Shown: positions 17,705 to 28,254 of the stretch, in pieces
How the letters are laid out: each line of letters begins with the position of its first letter
Position numbering within the stretch: position 1 is the first letter of the stretch
NCBI GenBank assembly: GCA_028554795.2
Contig: CM068835.1
Coordinates: forward strand, 60,387,219-60,451,218
Direction: 5' to 3'
Source: Sinohyriopsis cumingii
Taxonomy: Eukaryota > Mollusca > Bivalvia > Unionida > Unionidae
DNA length: 64,000 nucleotides
Position numbers and translations under genes: made by a program
Notes under the pieces: model-generated
Database searches by the model: none
Told to the model about the DNA's origin: nothing
What the model saw: the letters and a program-made list of their open reading frames with translations, nothing else

Positions 17705-18660
17705 CTATTTATTCCTCTTCTTATTAGTATTATAAGAAGAAAAGCAAGAACAAGAAGAAAATGAATTATCTAAATTGATATAATGTCATGGTGATGACAA
17801 CAATGATGATAGTACTGCTAATGGTAATGATGATGAGCTGGAGGTTGCTTATTTTTTTGCTTGAACATTATTTTTAACCTGATTGTATATATTATTTTTA
17901 ACCTGATTGTATATATTTGTGATCACCTAAAAAACTCTTCTGCTAAAACACTTTTGGGAACCGATGAAAATTGGACTTAAATATTTCATGATGAGGTACA
18001 GTGCTTTTGTGGAATTGGTTTTTATATTTGTGTGTAGGTGACACAATTACACAAACGTATAATTATTTTTTCTCACTTCCACAGATTATCACATCATCAG
18101 CTAAGGGTGATTTACCCTAGCTACCTTATGTTTTCTCGTCTCGGAATACACAAGGATGATAATGTCCTACTTTAATTCTAAGTCTGAATCTCTTCTGACT
18201 AAAATGGACTATTTTAGTAATAAACTAATATCGCTCATTCATTTTATCTGATATTAAGTGGCATGACAAGGAGGTCAAACCTTTGGGGGAGGGGTGCTCC
18301 ACCGAGCTATTGGGCTTGACTTATATTTGGAAGCATACGATTAAGAAACCTTGATTTTAGGTATATGATGTCAGGAGAAGGAAGTATATAATATAAACTT
18401 GCATGCACTGGTGTTGTAAATGAGGGTGGGGTACGGACGGAGTGTTTGCTCCGGGCGCTAGTGGCATTGGGGCACCAAAACCATGGATGGGCGCCAGAGG
18501 TGTTGTGGCGCAAAAAAACCCTTAGGCTATCATCGTCGTCCCGACGCCATTTACCTTTAGTACGCCACTGCTTGCATGCAAAGTTAGAATGTATTTATAC
18601 TTTAAAACAATCGTTGCTCTTGTGGCAATGACAATTTGTTACTTTTGACATGACATATAA

Positions 18661-18695
18661 TTATTGTTGTTATTATTATTATTATTATTATTATT
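18661..18695. repeat. (TTA)n microsatellite
   Basis: About ten TTA units. Confidence 0.85.
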
Positions 18696-19221
18696 GATAT
18701 TTTGTTCTTGTTGGCACTGCCAATGACATCAAAGTAGAAAAGTGTTAAAATATGCTTCGCTTCTGTAAAACAAGACGAGAGTTCGAAACTCGCGGCGGCA
18801 TCCCAATTCTTTTGTAAATACCTTTTTGGCATTTTTATGTTCAAAATTTCTTTCAAATTCGCTGGTCCCAATTTTACTTGTTTAAAATTTGTATCTTGAA
18901 AATGTATCGCCTTTTTATATTGATACCCACATTTATCTTTCTATGTGTCAGTCTGTCTAACAAGAGGTCACAATTTTTTAAACACCTTTTTTTTGTATTT
19001 TTAAATTCAAACTTTTTTTAAAAAAAGTTTACTCATCCCATTATATTTTTTTTTGTTTGTTTACTTTTTGAGAATTTTTTCAATGTTGAAACAGGCAAGT
19101 GAGATAGGTACAAATAAATACCAAAATAGCCACTACTTAAATCGATGGATATCAGGTAAAATCTAGCATGGGTCCAGCAGTCAGCAGAAAGCAGAAAGTA
19201 CAAGCTTCGACCGTTCTATGG

Positions 19222-19250
19222 CAGAGAGAGAGAGAGAGAGAGAGAGAGAA
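19222..19250. repeat. (GA)n microsatellite
   Basis: About fourteen GA units. Confidence 0.9.
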
Positions 19251-20144
19251 CACGTCTTTACCCTAAGGGATACGTGGCATCACTTACAAATCGCTGATGC
19301 TGTTGTTTTTTTTAAAATAAAATTCTGATAGAATCCATGGCCTTTTCTTGTTATTTTCATAAATCATTTGCTAAATTTTGGGTCTATTCAAACATGAGCT
19401 GTGCTTGTTCTTTGCCATAAAACACTCCAAAGGAGGTAACTGTTTATTGTTCACGTATTATTCTTTCAAAATAAATGACTAAGTTCCCTCCCCCTCCCCC
19501 AATTTTAATACGTTTGAAAAGGAGAGTGGGGTGTTTGAAGTACGCTAAGAGTCGTGAATAAGGGATACTAAGAAAAATTATATTCGATATCAAAGAGGAA
19601 ATATAAAAGAAGAAAGAAAAAAAAACTAATATGTCGCTGCAAACTGGATTCAATGGCGGAAAAAGAAGAATTGATAACATATAGACCTTGGACGAATAAT
19701 GCGTATGCACGTAGGGCCGGTAATGTAAAATGTACCAAAAGTGATGGGAAACACATTTTTGGCTTAGTGTGTAAGGTCATTAAACATGGTAATTAATTAA
19801 AATAAAATCAAGATTCAATCTCTTTAGTTGATAGATCTCGCTTTGTTGAAACCTAAGAAACTCGCGCAGTACAGGGAAGAACTTGAAGAAAAAAATACAC
19901 GCACATTCATTAATGTGGATAAAATCACTTTGTGCTGATTGGAAAACATGGTTCTTGTTTATAAAATACGAAAAGAAACACCTTTGCTTTGCTGTCCAAC
20001 TGTCGTCTGCAAAAATCTCAACCGAATGCTGTAAATACGCCCGTCGATTATGTTTCGGCGTGCTGACATCATACGTCATAGATAACAGCGCTCCTCCCCC
20101 CCCCCCGCCGGTGTTTGTTTGGATTTACGCTAGCTGATTTACAC

Positions 20145-20900
20145 TTTGATCAGACCGTTTACATTCCCTACATTTCATTTAATACCACATCATTTGGAAT
20201 ATGAGCTGATCATTCCATTCTGTTCATCAGACCATTTCAACTAATGCCAGATCATTTGGAATCTGAATACATCATTTCATTTTTTGGGTTAAATCATTTA
20301 ATTCTAGACTACATAATTTCATTTAATACTACGTCATTTGGAAGCTGATTTCATCAATCCGTTTTGTTCTTTAAATCATTTAATTTAATACCACATCATT
20401 TGGAATCTGAATTCATCATTTCATTTGTTGAGTTAAATCATTTCATTTTAGACTACATCATTTCATTTTTTGGGTTAAATCATTTAATTCTAGACTACAT
20501 AATTTCATTTAATACTACGTCATTTGGAAGCAGATACCACCATCCCGTTTTGTTCTTTAAATCATTTTATTTAATGCCAGATCATTTCATTTAACGCCAC
20601 ATCATTTGGAATCTGAATTCATTATTTCATTTTTGGGGTTCAATCATTTCATTTCATGCTACATCATTTCATATCACGCAACATCATTTGGAATCTGAAT
20701 TCATCATTCCTTTTGATGGGTTAAATCATTCCATTTCACTCTACATCATTTCATTTAATACCACGTCATTTGAAATCTAAATGCATCATTCGGTTTTGTT
20801 CGTTAAATCATTTCATGTGACACCACATCATTTGGAATCTGGATTGACCATTTCATTTGCTAGGTTAAATCATTTGATTTCATACTAGATCATTTGATTA
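20145..20900. repeat. Complex tandem array of ATCATTTCATTT / CATCATTTGGAATCTGA units
   Basis: The block is built from short alternating motifs (TCATTTGGAATCTGAATTCATCA, GGTTAAATCATTTCATTT, ACTACATCATTTCATTTAA-type units) in a higher-order period of roughly 90-100 bases. It looks like a diverged local satellite. Confidence 0.7.
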
Positions 20901-21390
20901 ATGGAATTTTGGCGGCGACGGCTGCCCATAGTTTTTGGTAATACAATTCTGTTTTTCTTGTGGGTTGAACAACCTTTTTCAGCACACGATATATAGCGGC
21001 CACTATAACTGGTAGACGAAAAAACCCGGAAACAAACAGCTACCGACCCTCGGGAAGCTCCTGGCAAGCTTTATTACATACCCACATTGCGAGCCTGAGA
21101 ATCGAACCAAGATATATACTTGTAGATAGATATACGATCGGTTAAAACAAGGACTTGTGTACACACATATTAGTGCCATTTAAAAGGAAAACAAATATGT
21201 TCTACAAAAAATGTCCACCGCTAAGGTTGATTTGGCAGAGCAATGCAGACAATTTGCCCAAAGACTTAATATTTTAAGGAAGGAGCGACTCGGTTAGTTG
21301 CCGAGCGTCGGACATGTTAACTACAGACGAACCAACCCACCAAGCACAGCCACCACGACCACCATTATTCTACTACTATTACTAAATAAG

Positions 21391-21394
<4 letters not shown>

Positions 21395-21422
<28 letters not shown>

Positions 21423-21511
21423 CATACATACATACATACATACATACATACATACATGCATACATACATACATACATACATACATACATACATACATACA
21501 TACATACATAG
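21395..21511. repeat. (ACAT)n microsatellite
   Basis: Nearly 30 units of ACAT/CATA with one variant unit. Confidence 0.95.
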
Positions 21512-21794
21512 TCGAGGTCACCTGTCAAAGAATTGGTTGGAGCTCCAAATCAGCATCCGACCATTCCAAGTACGTGAGAGACTTGAAGTCAATGAATACG
21601 TTTAATATGTTAAAAGATGTTCCATTCATACATTCACTTTGATCTGGCAAGATTGCCCTCTTTCTCTCTCTCTCAAAACCGTTTTCGGCAGCCTACAATA
21701 CTGTTTGTCGAATTAAACCAGTATAACATGGAATATTGATCCCAATATAACCAAAACGTAATCACTACCTCAAATGAAGCTTTACGATATTTCT

Positions 21795-22045
21795 CGGGAC
21801 CCCGAGGGGCCCAGTGGTTTAAAGTGCTCTCCGTTACGGATCACTGCCATCTCACCTCTGTCTGCGTGGGTTTGAGTCTCGGATTCGGCTAATGTGGGTA
21901 CGTGAGAAAGCTTGCCAGTAGCTTCTCGTGGGTCGGTGGTTCTTTCAGGGATTTTCCCGGGTTCTTACTCCAGCAATAATACTGGCCGCCATGTATAGCC
22001 TATCCTGTGCTGGAAAATGGCGTTAAACCCGACGACAACAACAAC
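21795..22045 (+). mobile_element. tRNA-derived SINE
   Basis: The 5' part looks like a tRNA promoter: GGGGCCCAGTGGTTTAAAG (box A-like) and GGTTTGAGTCTC (box B-like) about 60 bases apart. A SINE body follows, and the 3' end GGCGTTAAACCCGACGACAA runs into AAC repeats. No functional tRNA fold is expected. Confidence 0.7.
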
Positions 22046-22237
22046 GACATTTCTCATAATATTCAGACTCGTTTTTAAGTAAAAGTCATTTTCAAAACAT
22101 ATGTTCTGCTCTAATACACTGTAATTGTGGCTTAACTTTATAAAAACACAATTGGAAATGCAAGAGAAATAATCTTATGGATTGCGTAATCTACATTTTG
22201 AAATTGCGTATCTTCTCAGCAACTTGTGATTTTGGCC

Positions 22238-22933
22238 AATAGTGGGGGGGGGGGGCACTTTACGGACAATAGGAAAAAACGTTACAGACCCCCCTTGGGG
22301 CTGTATACGGACATGACTATTCAGATCACCTTGGGGCTGTATACGGACAATGGAAATTTAACATAAGGAATATTGGGCAGGGAAAGTTGGGTTTAATAGG
22401 AATGGAACAGGTGAGGTGACGTCACGGTACAGGACAAAGGTAACAATGTTGCAAGGGTCTGACCTGAATACGCGCTACTATAGGTAAAAATGGTTATGAT
22501 ACATACATAGATTGATGAACATCAATCTTTCACACTTAAAATATAAAATCGACTAAATGTTTTGTAGGCAAGAGAGAAAATGATCTTGGAAGCGAACATA
22601 AAATATAAAATCGACTAAAAAATATTTAGGCAACAAAGTAAATCTTTTCGCGACAGTAGTGTGGGAAAAAAAGGGGGAAAAACAAACCCAAAATCTACTA
22701 TCCACACAAACGTACGCGAACGTATACAAACCCAAAGTTTACTATCCACACAACGTACGCGCACACATACAAACCCCAAACCTACTATCCGCACACGGGA
22801 AGAGTAAAAAACAAACCCAAAATCTACTATCCACATAAACGTACGCGAACGCATAAAAGTACACACTCTACTATCCACACAGAACTGAAGGGAAGAGAGC
22901 CACAATATCTACTCCACACAAACGTACGCGAAT

Positions 22934-22979
<46 letters not shown>

Positions 22980-23090
22980 CAGTAAAGTAGTAAGTGTTTA
23001 TAGTCACACCACTCTACATTCGCACAATTTGGCAGCTTGAATAGTGTCTCTTTTATAGAGGTCTGGCTAGCCTTGAGAAGGGCTGTTTTT
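22238..23090. mobile_element. Polinton end fragment C
   Basis: A G-run is followed by subrepeats of GGGGCTGTATACGGACAATGG, then TGACGTCACGGTAC, GACCTGAATACGCGCTACT, and CCACACAAACGTACGCGAACG arrays ending in (AC)n at 22,934-22,976. The same blocks in the same order occur in the palindrome arms (TIR, GACCTGAATACGCGCTACTG, CGTACGCGAAC arrays). This is therefore a third Polinton terminus of the same lineage, separated from any body genes. Confidence 0.7.
23051..23086 (-). terminator. Degenerate histone-type stem-loop in fragment C
   Basis: On the minus strand AAAACAGCCCTTCTCAAGGCT (core 23,069-23,084) is followed by AGCCAGACC and then ATAAAAGAGAC. The spacing of stem, flank and purine element matches the intact stem-loops of copy A, with substitutions in the stem and in ACCCA. 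Confidence 0.4.
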
Positions 23091-23225
23091 AGAACTTCAG
23101 ATGCACCTCTCAATGTCGGCACCTCTCAGGTCTAGCCCCATACACGAATCGTCTGCTCCAGTCCTGTTCCCAGTTGATGCGTGTGATTGGGAGCGCAGAA
23201 GGAGGTTGATTTGCTTCACTATCCC

Positions 23226-23687
23226 TCAAACGGGTTGTTGTTGTTGTTCCCACGGTCTTCTGAGCCACACTCGGGGATGAACTGGCCTTCTTGCCTCCTG
23301 TGGACGCTGTACTGGTTGTTGTGCTGATACTGGTTGTCGTGCTGCTAATGGTTTTCGATGCGTACTCACCTCAGGCTTCACCTCATACAACGGTCTCAGT
23401 ATGAGGTTAGGCAGGATCCTTTCCTTCTTCTCCTCCTTCTTTTTCATCTCCTCCTCCTCTTCTATTCTGGCACTTTCCACTGTGGCCTCCGTAACCAGGT
23501 CATCTAACAGGCGCCTGGCATATCCCAGGTGCATCTGGAGTTCCAGAAGCTTGGTGAGTCTGCTCAAGCTGTTGGGTAGCCAGATTGATTGAATGATTGG
23601 CCTAAATTTGGTCGTCTTGTACAATTTAGGAGAATAAACTAATTTTGTTTTAGTAAGATGGACAGGTGTACCTTTGATGACAACCAT
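23226..23687 (-). CDS. Unidentified coiled-coil protein next to fragment C (possibly spliced)
   Basis: A 153-residue frame with a helical centre (LGYARRLLDDLVTEATVESA), a Glu/Lys-rich coil and a Pro/Gln/Arg-rich end. A splice-donor-like GAGGTGAGTACG follows the coil at about 23,360 and an acceptor-like CTCCAG precedes LGYARR, so only part may be an exon. It lies where copies A and B have the 76-aa gene and is read toward the element end, with a degenerate histone-type stem-loop 140 bases downstream. I do not recognise the family. Confidence 0.3.
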   Translation of the reverse strand: MVVIKGTPVHLTKTKLVYSPKLYKTTKFRPIIQSIWLPNSLSRLTKLLELQMHLGYARRLLDDLVTEATVESARIEEEEEMKKKEEKKERILPNLILRPLYEVKPEVSTHRKPLAARQPVSAQQPVQRPQEARRPVHPRVWLRRPWEQQQQPV

Positions 23688-23689
23688 GC

Positions 23690-25330
23690 TTTAGATCTAG
23701 GTTGCCCACATTGTGTGGCTGGCCCTGATGGTCCTGGACGTTAGACCACCTTATTTATTTTAAAACATTTTTGGTCCCTCATGTTCCCTAGTATTAAGTT
23801 TTTGATTGTCGTTTTGTGATGCTGGGCCTGATGGTCTCTGCTGTTTAGACCACCTTAAAGGAATTAATTTTGGGTCTTATTTTCCTAATGACTATTTGTT
23901 TCCCCACCTTGTGCGACAGGGTCTCGTGGTCCTGGGTGTTTGGCCCACCTTATAAGTTCTTATTTTGGGTATTTCTTGTGCTGAGTTTTTAACCCTTGCC
24001 TGAATTATAGCTGTCATCTTGGGCTATAGAATAGTGTCAGGACGGAGGTGTTAATATATTAGCATTCACAATGAGTAATTTGATTGGATGATGGAGCGGG
24101 ATAGAGTAAAAGAGAAGGAAAAATCCCCCCTCCATAGTTTTGTTGTTTATTTAGTTTGTGTTTTAAGTTTTGAGGTTTATTTGGAGACGGAAAATTGTTA
24201 TTATGTGTTTATATTTCTATAGCCTGCTGATAGTCTTTTAGGGATTGATTGGGATTATTTAATTGTTTAAAAGCAAACATAATTTAATTGTCTGAATACC
24301 TATTTAATTGTTTATAAGCAATGGCGTTTCTTAAGAATGAGATGTCCAGTTAGGGAGTTAAGGGGTGCAGCGTGTCCACCCTGGTGGTGGGTCCAAGAAC
24401 GCGCACAGGTGAAACCATGTCATAAGCGACATGAGTGCTTTCACCCCTTACCGTTAAGTGTGACACGCTGCGCGCCCTGCAAGTCCTTACTCGGGAAAAT
24501 AAATATTTTGTGGGGTTTTTTTAAATTGTTTTTTTCAAAAAAGTCTATAGTTAATTTGGAGAGGGAAAATAATTATTATGTGTTTATATTTTTGGCTTGA
24601 GGTTTGTTTGATTAAGTGTCAGAGGGCGAAACCTGACATCCCTCCGGTGGTGGATACATGGACGCCCACCGGCGAACTCAGGCGGTGGTTGTCCAAGCAT
24701 GTACACATGCGAAACCATGTTTAAATGAAGGTTTTTCACCAGTCACCGATACGGGTGCCACGCTCCGCTCCCTGATTTTTATATATGGGGTTCGTTGTTG
24801 GACAGAATGTAATCTGGTTTTAAAAAATTCCCCCCATCTATAAGTGTAATGGAGCCAATCTTTTTACATATATCTTGACTGAGTAATCAGGTCCCACTGC
24901 GACGTTTCAAAGACATCCATCTTATAAGGTCCCTGTTTACTTTCTTGTTTTCTTGTATTTTGTTTGTGAGTTCTGACTCATGAATAAAGTTGATGATGTT
25001 TTGGTACGTAATGTTAATGTTGGGGTTTTGTGTTCGCTAGAAATTCTTTGTATATATCAGGGGTTCCAATTTTGTTGTGTTCACTTTTGAATTTAATTCT
25101 TTCTTTCTTGTATTTATGGCAGTTGTTGAAGATGTGATGTAAATTTTCTGGAATTTGGAGGTTCAAGCGATTGATGTTGTATGGTTTGGGTCTTAAGTGC
25201 TTCCCAAAGCTGCTAGCTAATTTTGTTTTTCCAGTGATAATTCTTTTAATAATTTTTTGATTCGGGCTATCTATTTTTGGTGGTTATCTGGTTCTGTCAA
25301 AATCCTTTTAAATGGCAAATAGATTTCGAC
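23690..25330. other. LINE-associated or intergenic region with a duplicated segment
   Basis: No coding frame is convincing. A segment of about 300 bases occurs twice (about 24,170-24,500 and 24,540-24,840), sharing GAGGGAAAATAATTATTATG and a GTCCAAG...GAAACCATGT...CACGCT.CGC block. It lies downstream (minus strand) of an RNase H domain, so it may be retrotransposon 3' sequence. Confidence 0.4.
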
Positions 25331-25338
25331 CTAGGGTG

Positions 25339-25794
25339 TTATGATTCTAGTGTTCTTACCATTTGTTGTTGATATATAACTTTTAGTAATGCTAAGTAAT
25401 TCACTGAAATGTATTTAATGTTTGTAGGATATGGGTCTTTTAGTTTGAGTTTAGTTACTTGGTCAACTAGTTCATTTCCTTTGATATCAATGTGGGATGG
25501 TATCCACATGAATTCTAATTTTTGTTGATTGTTGTTTAGTTCCCTGAGTAATAAGTATGTTTTCCTAAGGAAATTTTCTCTTGATGCAGTGTTGTTTGTT
25601 AGAATGGAGGAAACGACGCAAAGTGAGTCACGTACTATTAGTGCCTTATTAATGTTGTTATTTTTAATCCACTTGAGAGCTTTCAATATGGCTAAGACTT
25701 CTGATGTATAAACTGAACAGTGGTCAAGCAGTCTGGATCCCATTTGGGTATTGAATTCAGGGATTACCACTGCCGCTGCTGTTCTGTGTCTCTG
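25339..25794 (-). pseudogene. RNase H domain of a non-LTR retrotransposon, 5'-truncated
   Basis: The frame reads AAAAVVIPEFN...YTSEVLAILKALKWI...LIVRDSLCVVSSI...LEFMWIPSHIDIKGNELVDQ, the usual order of an RNase HI domain at the end of a Jockey-superclade LINE pol. The first catalytic region (Y-T-D-G-S) is missing because the left end of Polinton copy B begins at about 25,803. No reverse transcriptase is visible on either side. Confidence 0.8.
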
Positions 25795-25816
25795 TGTGTG
25801 TTGGGGGGGGGGGGGG

Positions 25817-26130
25817 CTCTGATATACTGGGGCTGTTTAGGGTCAATGGAAAACCCAGTCAAAAATCTCGTGGGCACGTTTAGGGTCAATCAATACTTTT
25901 TAAATCACCCTGGGCACGTTTAGGGTCAATTATAAAATACATTACAGACATTACAGACCCCCCTTGGGCACGTTTAGGGTCAAGATTTTGTATATTAGCA
26001 CATCCTGTGCACGTTTAGCGTCAAGGGAAATCGAACATGGTGAATATTGGGTCTGTAAAGCGACAAGGGAAAGTTGGGTTGTTGTATAAGGTAGCGGGTA
26101 GCGGGTAAGTTCAGCTATTTCAGCGGGTAG
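25817..26130. repeat. Left terminal repeat region of copy B
   Basis: Five to six units of TGGGCACGTTTAGGGTCAA with variable spacers, then AAGCGACAAGGGAAAGTTGGG and short AGCGGGTA repeats. The architecture parallels the subrepeats of copy A and fragment C, but the unit sequence differs. Confidence 0.65.
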
Positions 26131-26317
26131 AGGGTGGTGGGTAAGTTCAGCTAGTTCATAAACTATACCAATAAAACAGCGCTTGGCGGGACGGGACATG
26201 TAACTTCTTTATAGACAGGGACATAGATTTGCAACACAGACATAGATTGATGAACATCAGTCTCTCACACAAACAACTATATAAGCGACCAACAAAAAGT
26301 TTAGACAAGAAAGCAAT

Positions 26318-26360
26318 TCTTTTCGAGGCATATGAGTAGCCCTGAAAAGGGCCTTTGGTA
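26318..26360 (-). terminator. Histone-type 3' stem-loop of the 77-aa gene
   Basis: On the minus strand CCAAA precedes GGCCCTTTTCAGGGCT (26,338-26,353), then ACTCA replaces ACCCA, and CTCGAAAAGAA follows. It lies about 27 bases after the stop at 26,381. One stem base and the flank have drifted. Confidence 0.75.
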
Positions 26361-26380
26361 TTTTTGTTAACACCATTCCG

Positions 26381-26614
26381 CTAACATAGAGGGTATTGCA
26401 TTGGTCTTCTTCTCTTCCTCAAACTTCTTTTGACTTCTGGACCGTAGACGATGACTCTCTTCAGACAGCCTTTTCTCTCCACATAGATTGTTCTTTTCCT
26501 AAAGCTCGTATCGGTGATCCGGACGATTGTCCATAATGATCTGACGTACATGGGTAAGTCCGTACGGAACAGCATCGACGATACGAGGGTAGATGATGCA
26601 ACGCTAGTCCACAT
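26381..26614 (-). CDS. Small Arg-rich basic protein, 77 aa (copy B)
   Basis: Orthologue of the 15,304-15,534 protein: MWTSVASSTLVSSMLFRTDL at the start, TIYVERKGCLKRVIVYGP in the middle and a basic end YPLC. The frame is intact although most of copy B is decayed. A TATA box (ACTATAAATAACC, 26,652-26,666) and a GTTCACTTCATTCATTT initiator-like stretch, both matching copy A, lie upstream. The gene points toward the element end. Function unknown. Confidence 0.7.
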   Translation of the reverse strand: MWTSVASSTLVSSMLFRTDLPMYVRSLWTIVRITDTSFRKRTIYVERKGCLKRVIVYGPEVKRSLRKRRRPMQYPLC

Positions 26615-26871
26615 CTTGTGACGAGAACAGGTGAAATGAATGAAGTGAACAGGGTTATTTATAGTGGAAGAGCGGATCGAAACTAATTTAGTTTTTTCAC
26701 CAATCCCAATAAACGTTACAAAATTCAGTCACAGTACGGAATCTGTCTTCCAATCCGAAGAGAGATACATGTAATATCACATTCCTTATATAGGTGTGCT
26801 AGCGTCTGTGCGCAATCAATCAATGTGACAGTTTTCAAACAAACAAGACGACGCATTAGGGTGCACCGGCT
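26615..26871. promoter_or_regulatory. Divergent promoter of the copy B histone-like pair
   Basis: It holds TATA boxes at each side (26,652-26,666 minus; TTATATAGG near 26,787 plus) and two CCAATC elements (about 26,700 and 26,750). GTGCTAGCGTCTGTGCGCA near 26,796 is shared with copy A. Confidence 0.6.
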
Positions 26872-27423
26872 GTGAAGACGAGAATCGATGGTACAGCAGC
26901 GGCTACCAAAGTCAACACAATCCCACTACCAGAAGAGGCCGATTTTAATTGGGATTTAGTCGATTTTCTTTCTTCTTCGCAAGAATTTGCTCCGGTACCA
27001 GTACCTTCGCCACCTTCTCCACACGCTGAAGATTTTAAACAGAGACAGAAAGAAGAATATGAGAAATTTTTACAGCAGCAGAAAGAAGCAGAACAAGCTT
27101 TTCTCCTTCAACAGCCAAAAGCAAGAAGAAGAGGCAAGAAGAAGGAAACGACAGAAAGAAGAAGCAACAGAGAAGAAACAAGTCTAAGAGAGAAGGAGGA
27201 CAGTGAAGGTCAAACAGTGACGGTACTCTTAGACATTTTAGCAGAGTTAAGGAGTCTAAAACAAATGTATCAGACCTCTTTATTACGACCCAAGAGGAAA
27301 AGACCTTCCCGTGCCAAACAACCCAACCCTGTTACTACACCCGAGATACCCGTCCTAGTGATTTCTACCAAATCATCGACAGGAACAAGTCCACAAGTAG
27401 ACATAATAATAAAAAACACCCAA
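26872..27423 (+). CDS. Basic coiled-coil protein (copy B), stop codon displaced
   Basis: The frame runs from about 26,872 (a GTG; true start unclear, no in-frame ATG) through NWDLVDFLSSSQEFAPVPVP, a Gln/Glu/Lys coil, QTVTVLLDILAELRSLKQMY and a basic Pro-rich segment (RPKRKRPSRAKQPNPV). The frame continues to 27,516, but that part reads through the degenerate histone-type stem-loop at 27,424-27,446, so the original stop was probably lost. Copy A ends before its stem-loop. Predicted coil plus basic tail suggests nucleic-acid packaging; this is inference. Confidence 0.6.
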
Positions 27424-27466
27424 TTGTCCTTTTTAGGGATACCCACTTCTATCGAAAAGAGATATA
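27424..27466 (+). terminator. Degenerate histone-type stem-loop of the copy B coiled-coil gene
   Basis: TTGTCCTTTTTAGGGATACCCA keeps the loop, the ACCCA flank and the downstream ATCGAAAAGAGATA element of copy A, but the stem has mutated on both sides. Confidence 0.55.
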
Positions 27467-27573
27467 ATTCATTTTGTCAAAATCAATTAAAACTCAAAAT
27501 CCTTTTTTGCCCATGATGTACGTGTGTGAGCGAGTGCGTGCGTGAGTGCATGTTCTTATTATGATTATAAAAG

Positions 27574-28117
27574 TTAAAACCAGGAGACACTTACATTTTC
27601 TGTCTCTTCTATACTGGTACAAATTTTACAATCCAATTCACAACACAACAATTCAAAAAGTTCATAGACGTCCTCTGTGTCTTTTTTCCTTCCCTCTGTT
27701 TTTTTTAAAAATATTTTCTTTACTTCCTCACTTTTTACTTGTCTTCTTTTCTTCTCTTTTCTTCTATTTCTGGACGTGTATGGGTTATTCCTTCTGGGAG
27801 GGTACCTCTTCTTCTTGCTCGGAACCCCTCTCTTGCTCTTGCTCCTGTTGTTTGTATGGGCATTCTGAGGACCAATGTCCTCTCTCTTGACAATGATAAC
27901 AGGTGTCTTGACTTTCGTCTCTTCTGCCACCTGTCTTGCTTTTATGACGGTCTGGACGCTCTGTAGCCCAATATCCTTTCTTATTATAGATATATCAAGT
28001 ATCTTGACTTTTATCTAGAAAAGAGGGGGAGTAGTCCGTCGGCTTGTCTGAAGAAAACTTTCGTATGACACCTCGCAAAGCTCTGATCAAATGTTCGATC
28101 TGTGTGGGCCCTTCCAT
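27574..28117 (-). pseudogene. Zinc-knuckle protein (copy B), decayed
   Basis: The ATG at 28,117 starts a head nearly identical to copy A (RALRGVIRKFSSDKPTDYSP). The first knuckle is destroyed: a stop replaces its first Cys and the second Cys is Tyr. The second survives as CYHCQERGHWSSEC in a different frame near 27,870-27,910. A basic tail follows. It is head-to-head with PolB, as in copy A. Confidence 0.75.
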
Positions 28118-28254
28118 AGTTCTGGTCGGTTGGAGAGTGAAATGAATGCTGGAAGGGAAGACACTGACCCTTTATATAGAGAAGACTCTGGTTTGACATC
28201 GATATAGGGACCCATGGTGTTTAAAATGTAGTCATTTGACTTTGTGCAGTCAAA

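Larger units (their letters stand above)
15922..20140. other. Host intergenic DNA, no gene recognised
   Basis: AT-rich sequence without a convincing coding frame. It contains several microsatellites listed separately and scattered A/T-rich tracts. Confidence 0.5.

Noticed and set aside
21298-21642. Frame of repeated Tyr-Ile-His-Thr residues
   Set aside because: It is the translation of the ACAT microsatellite.
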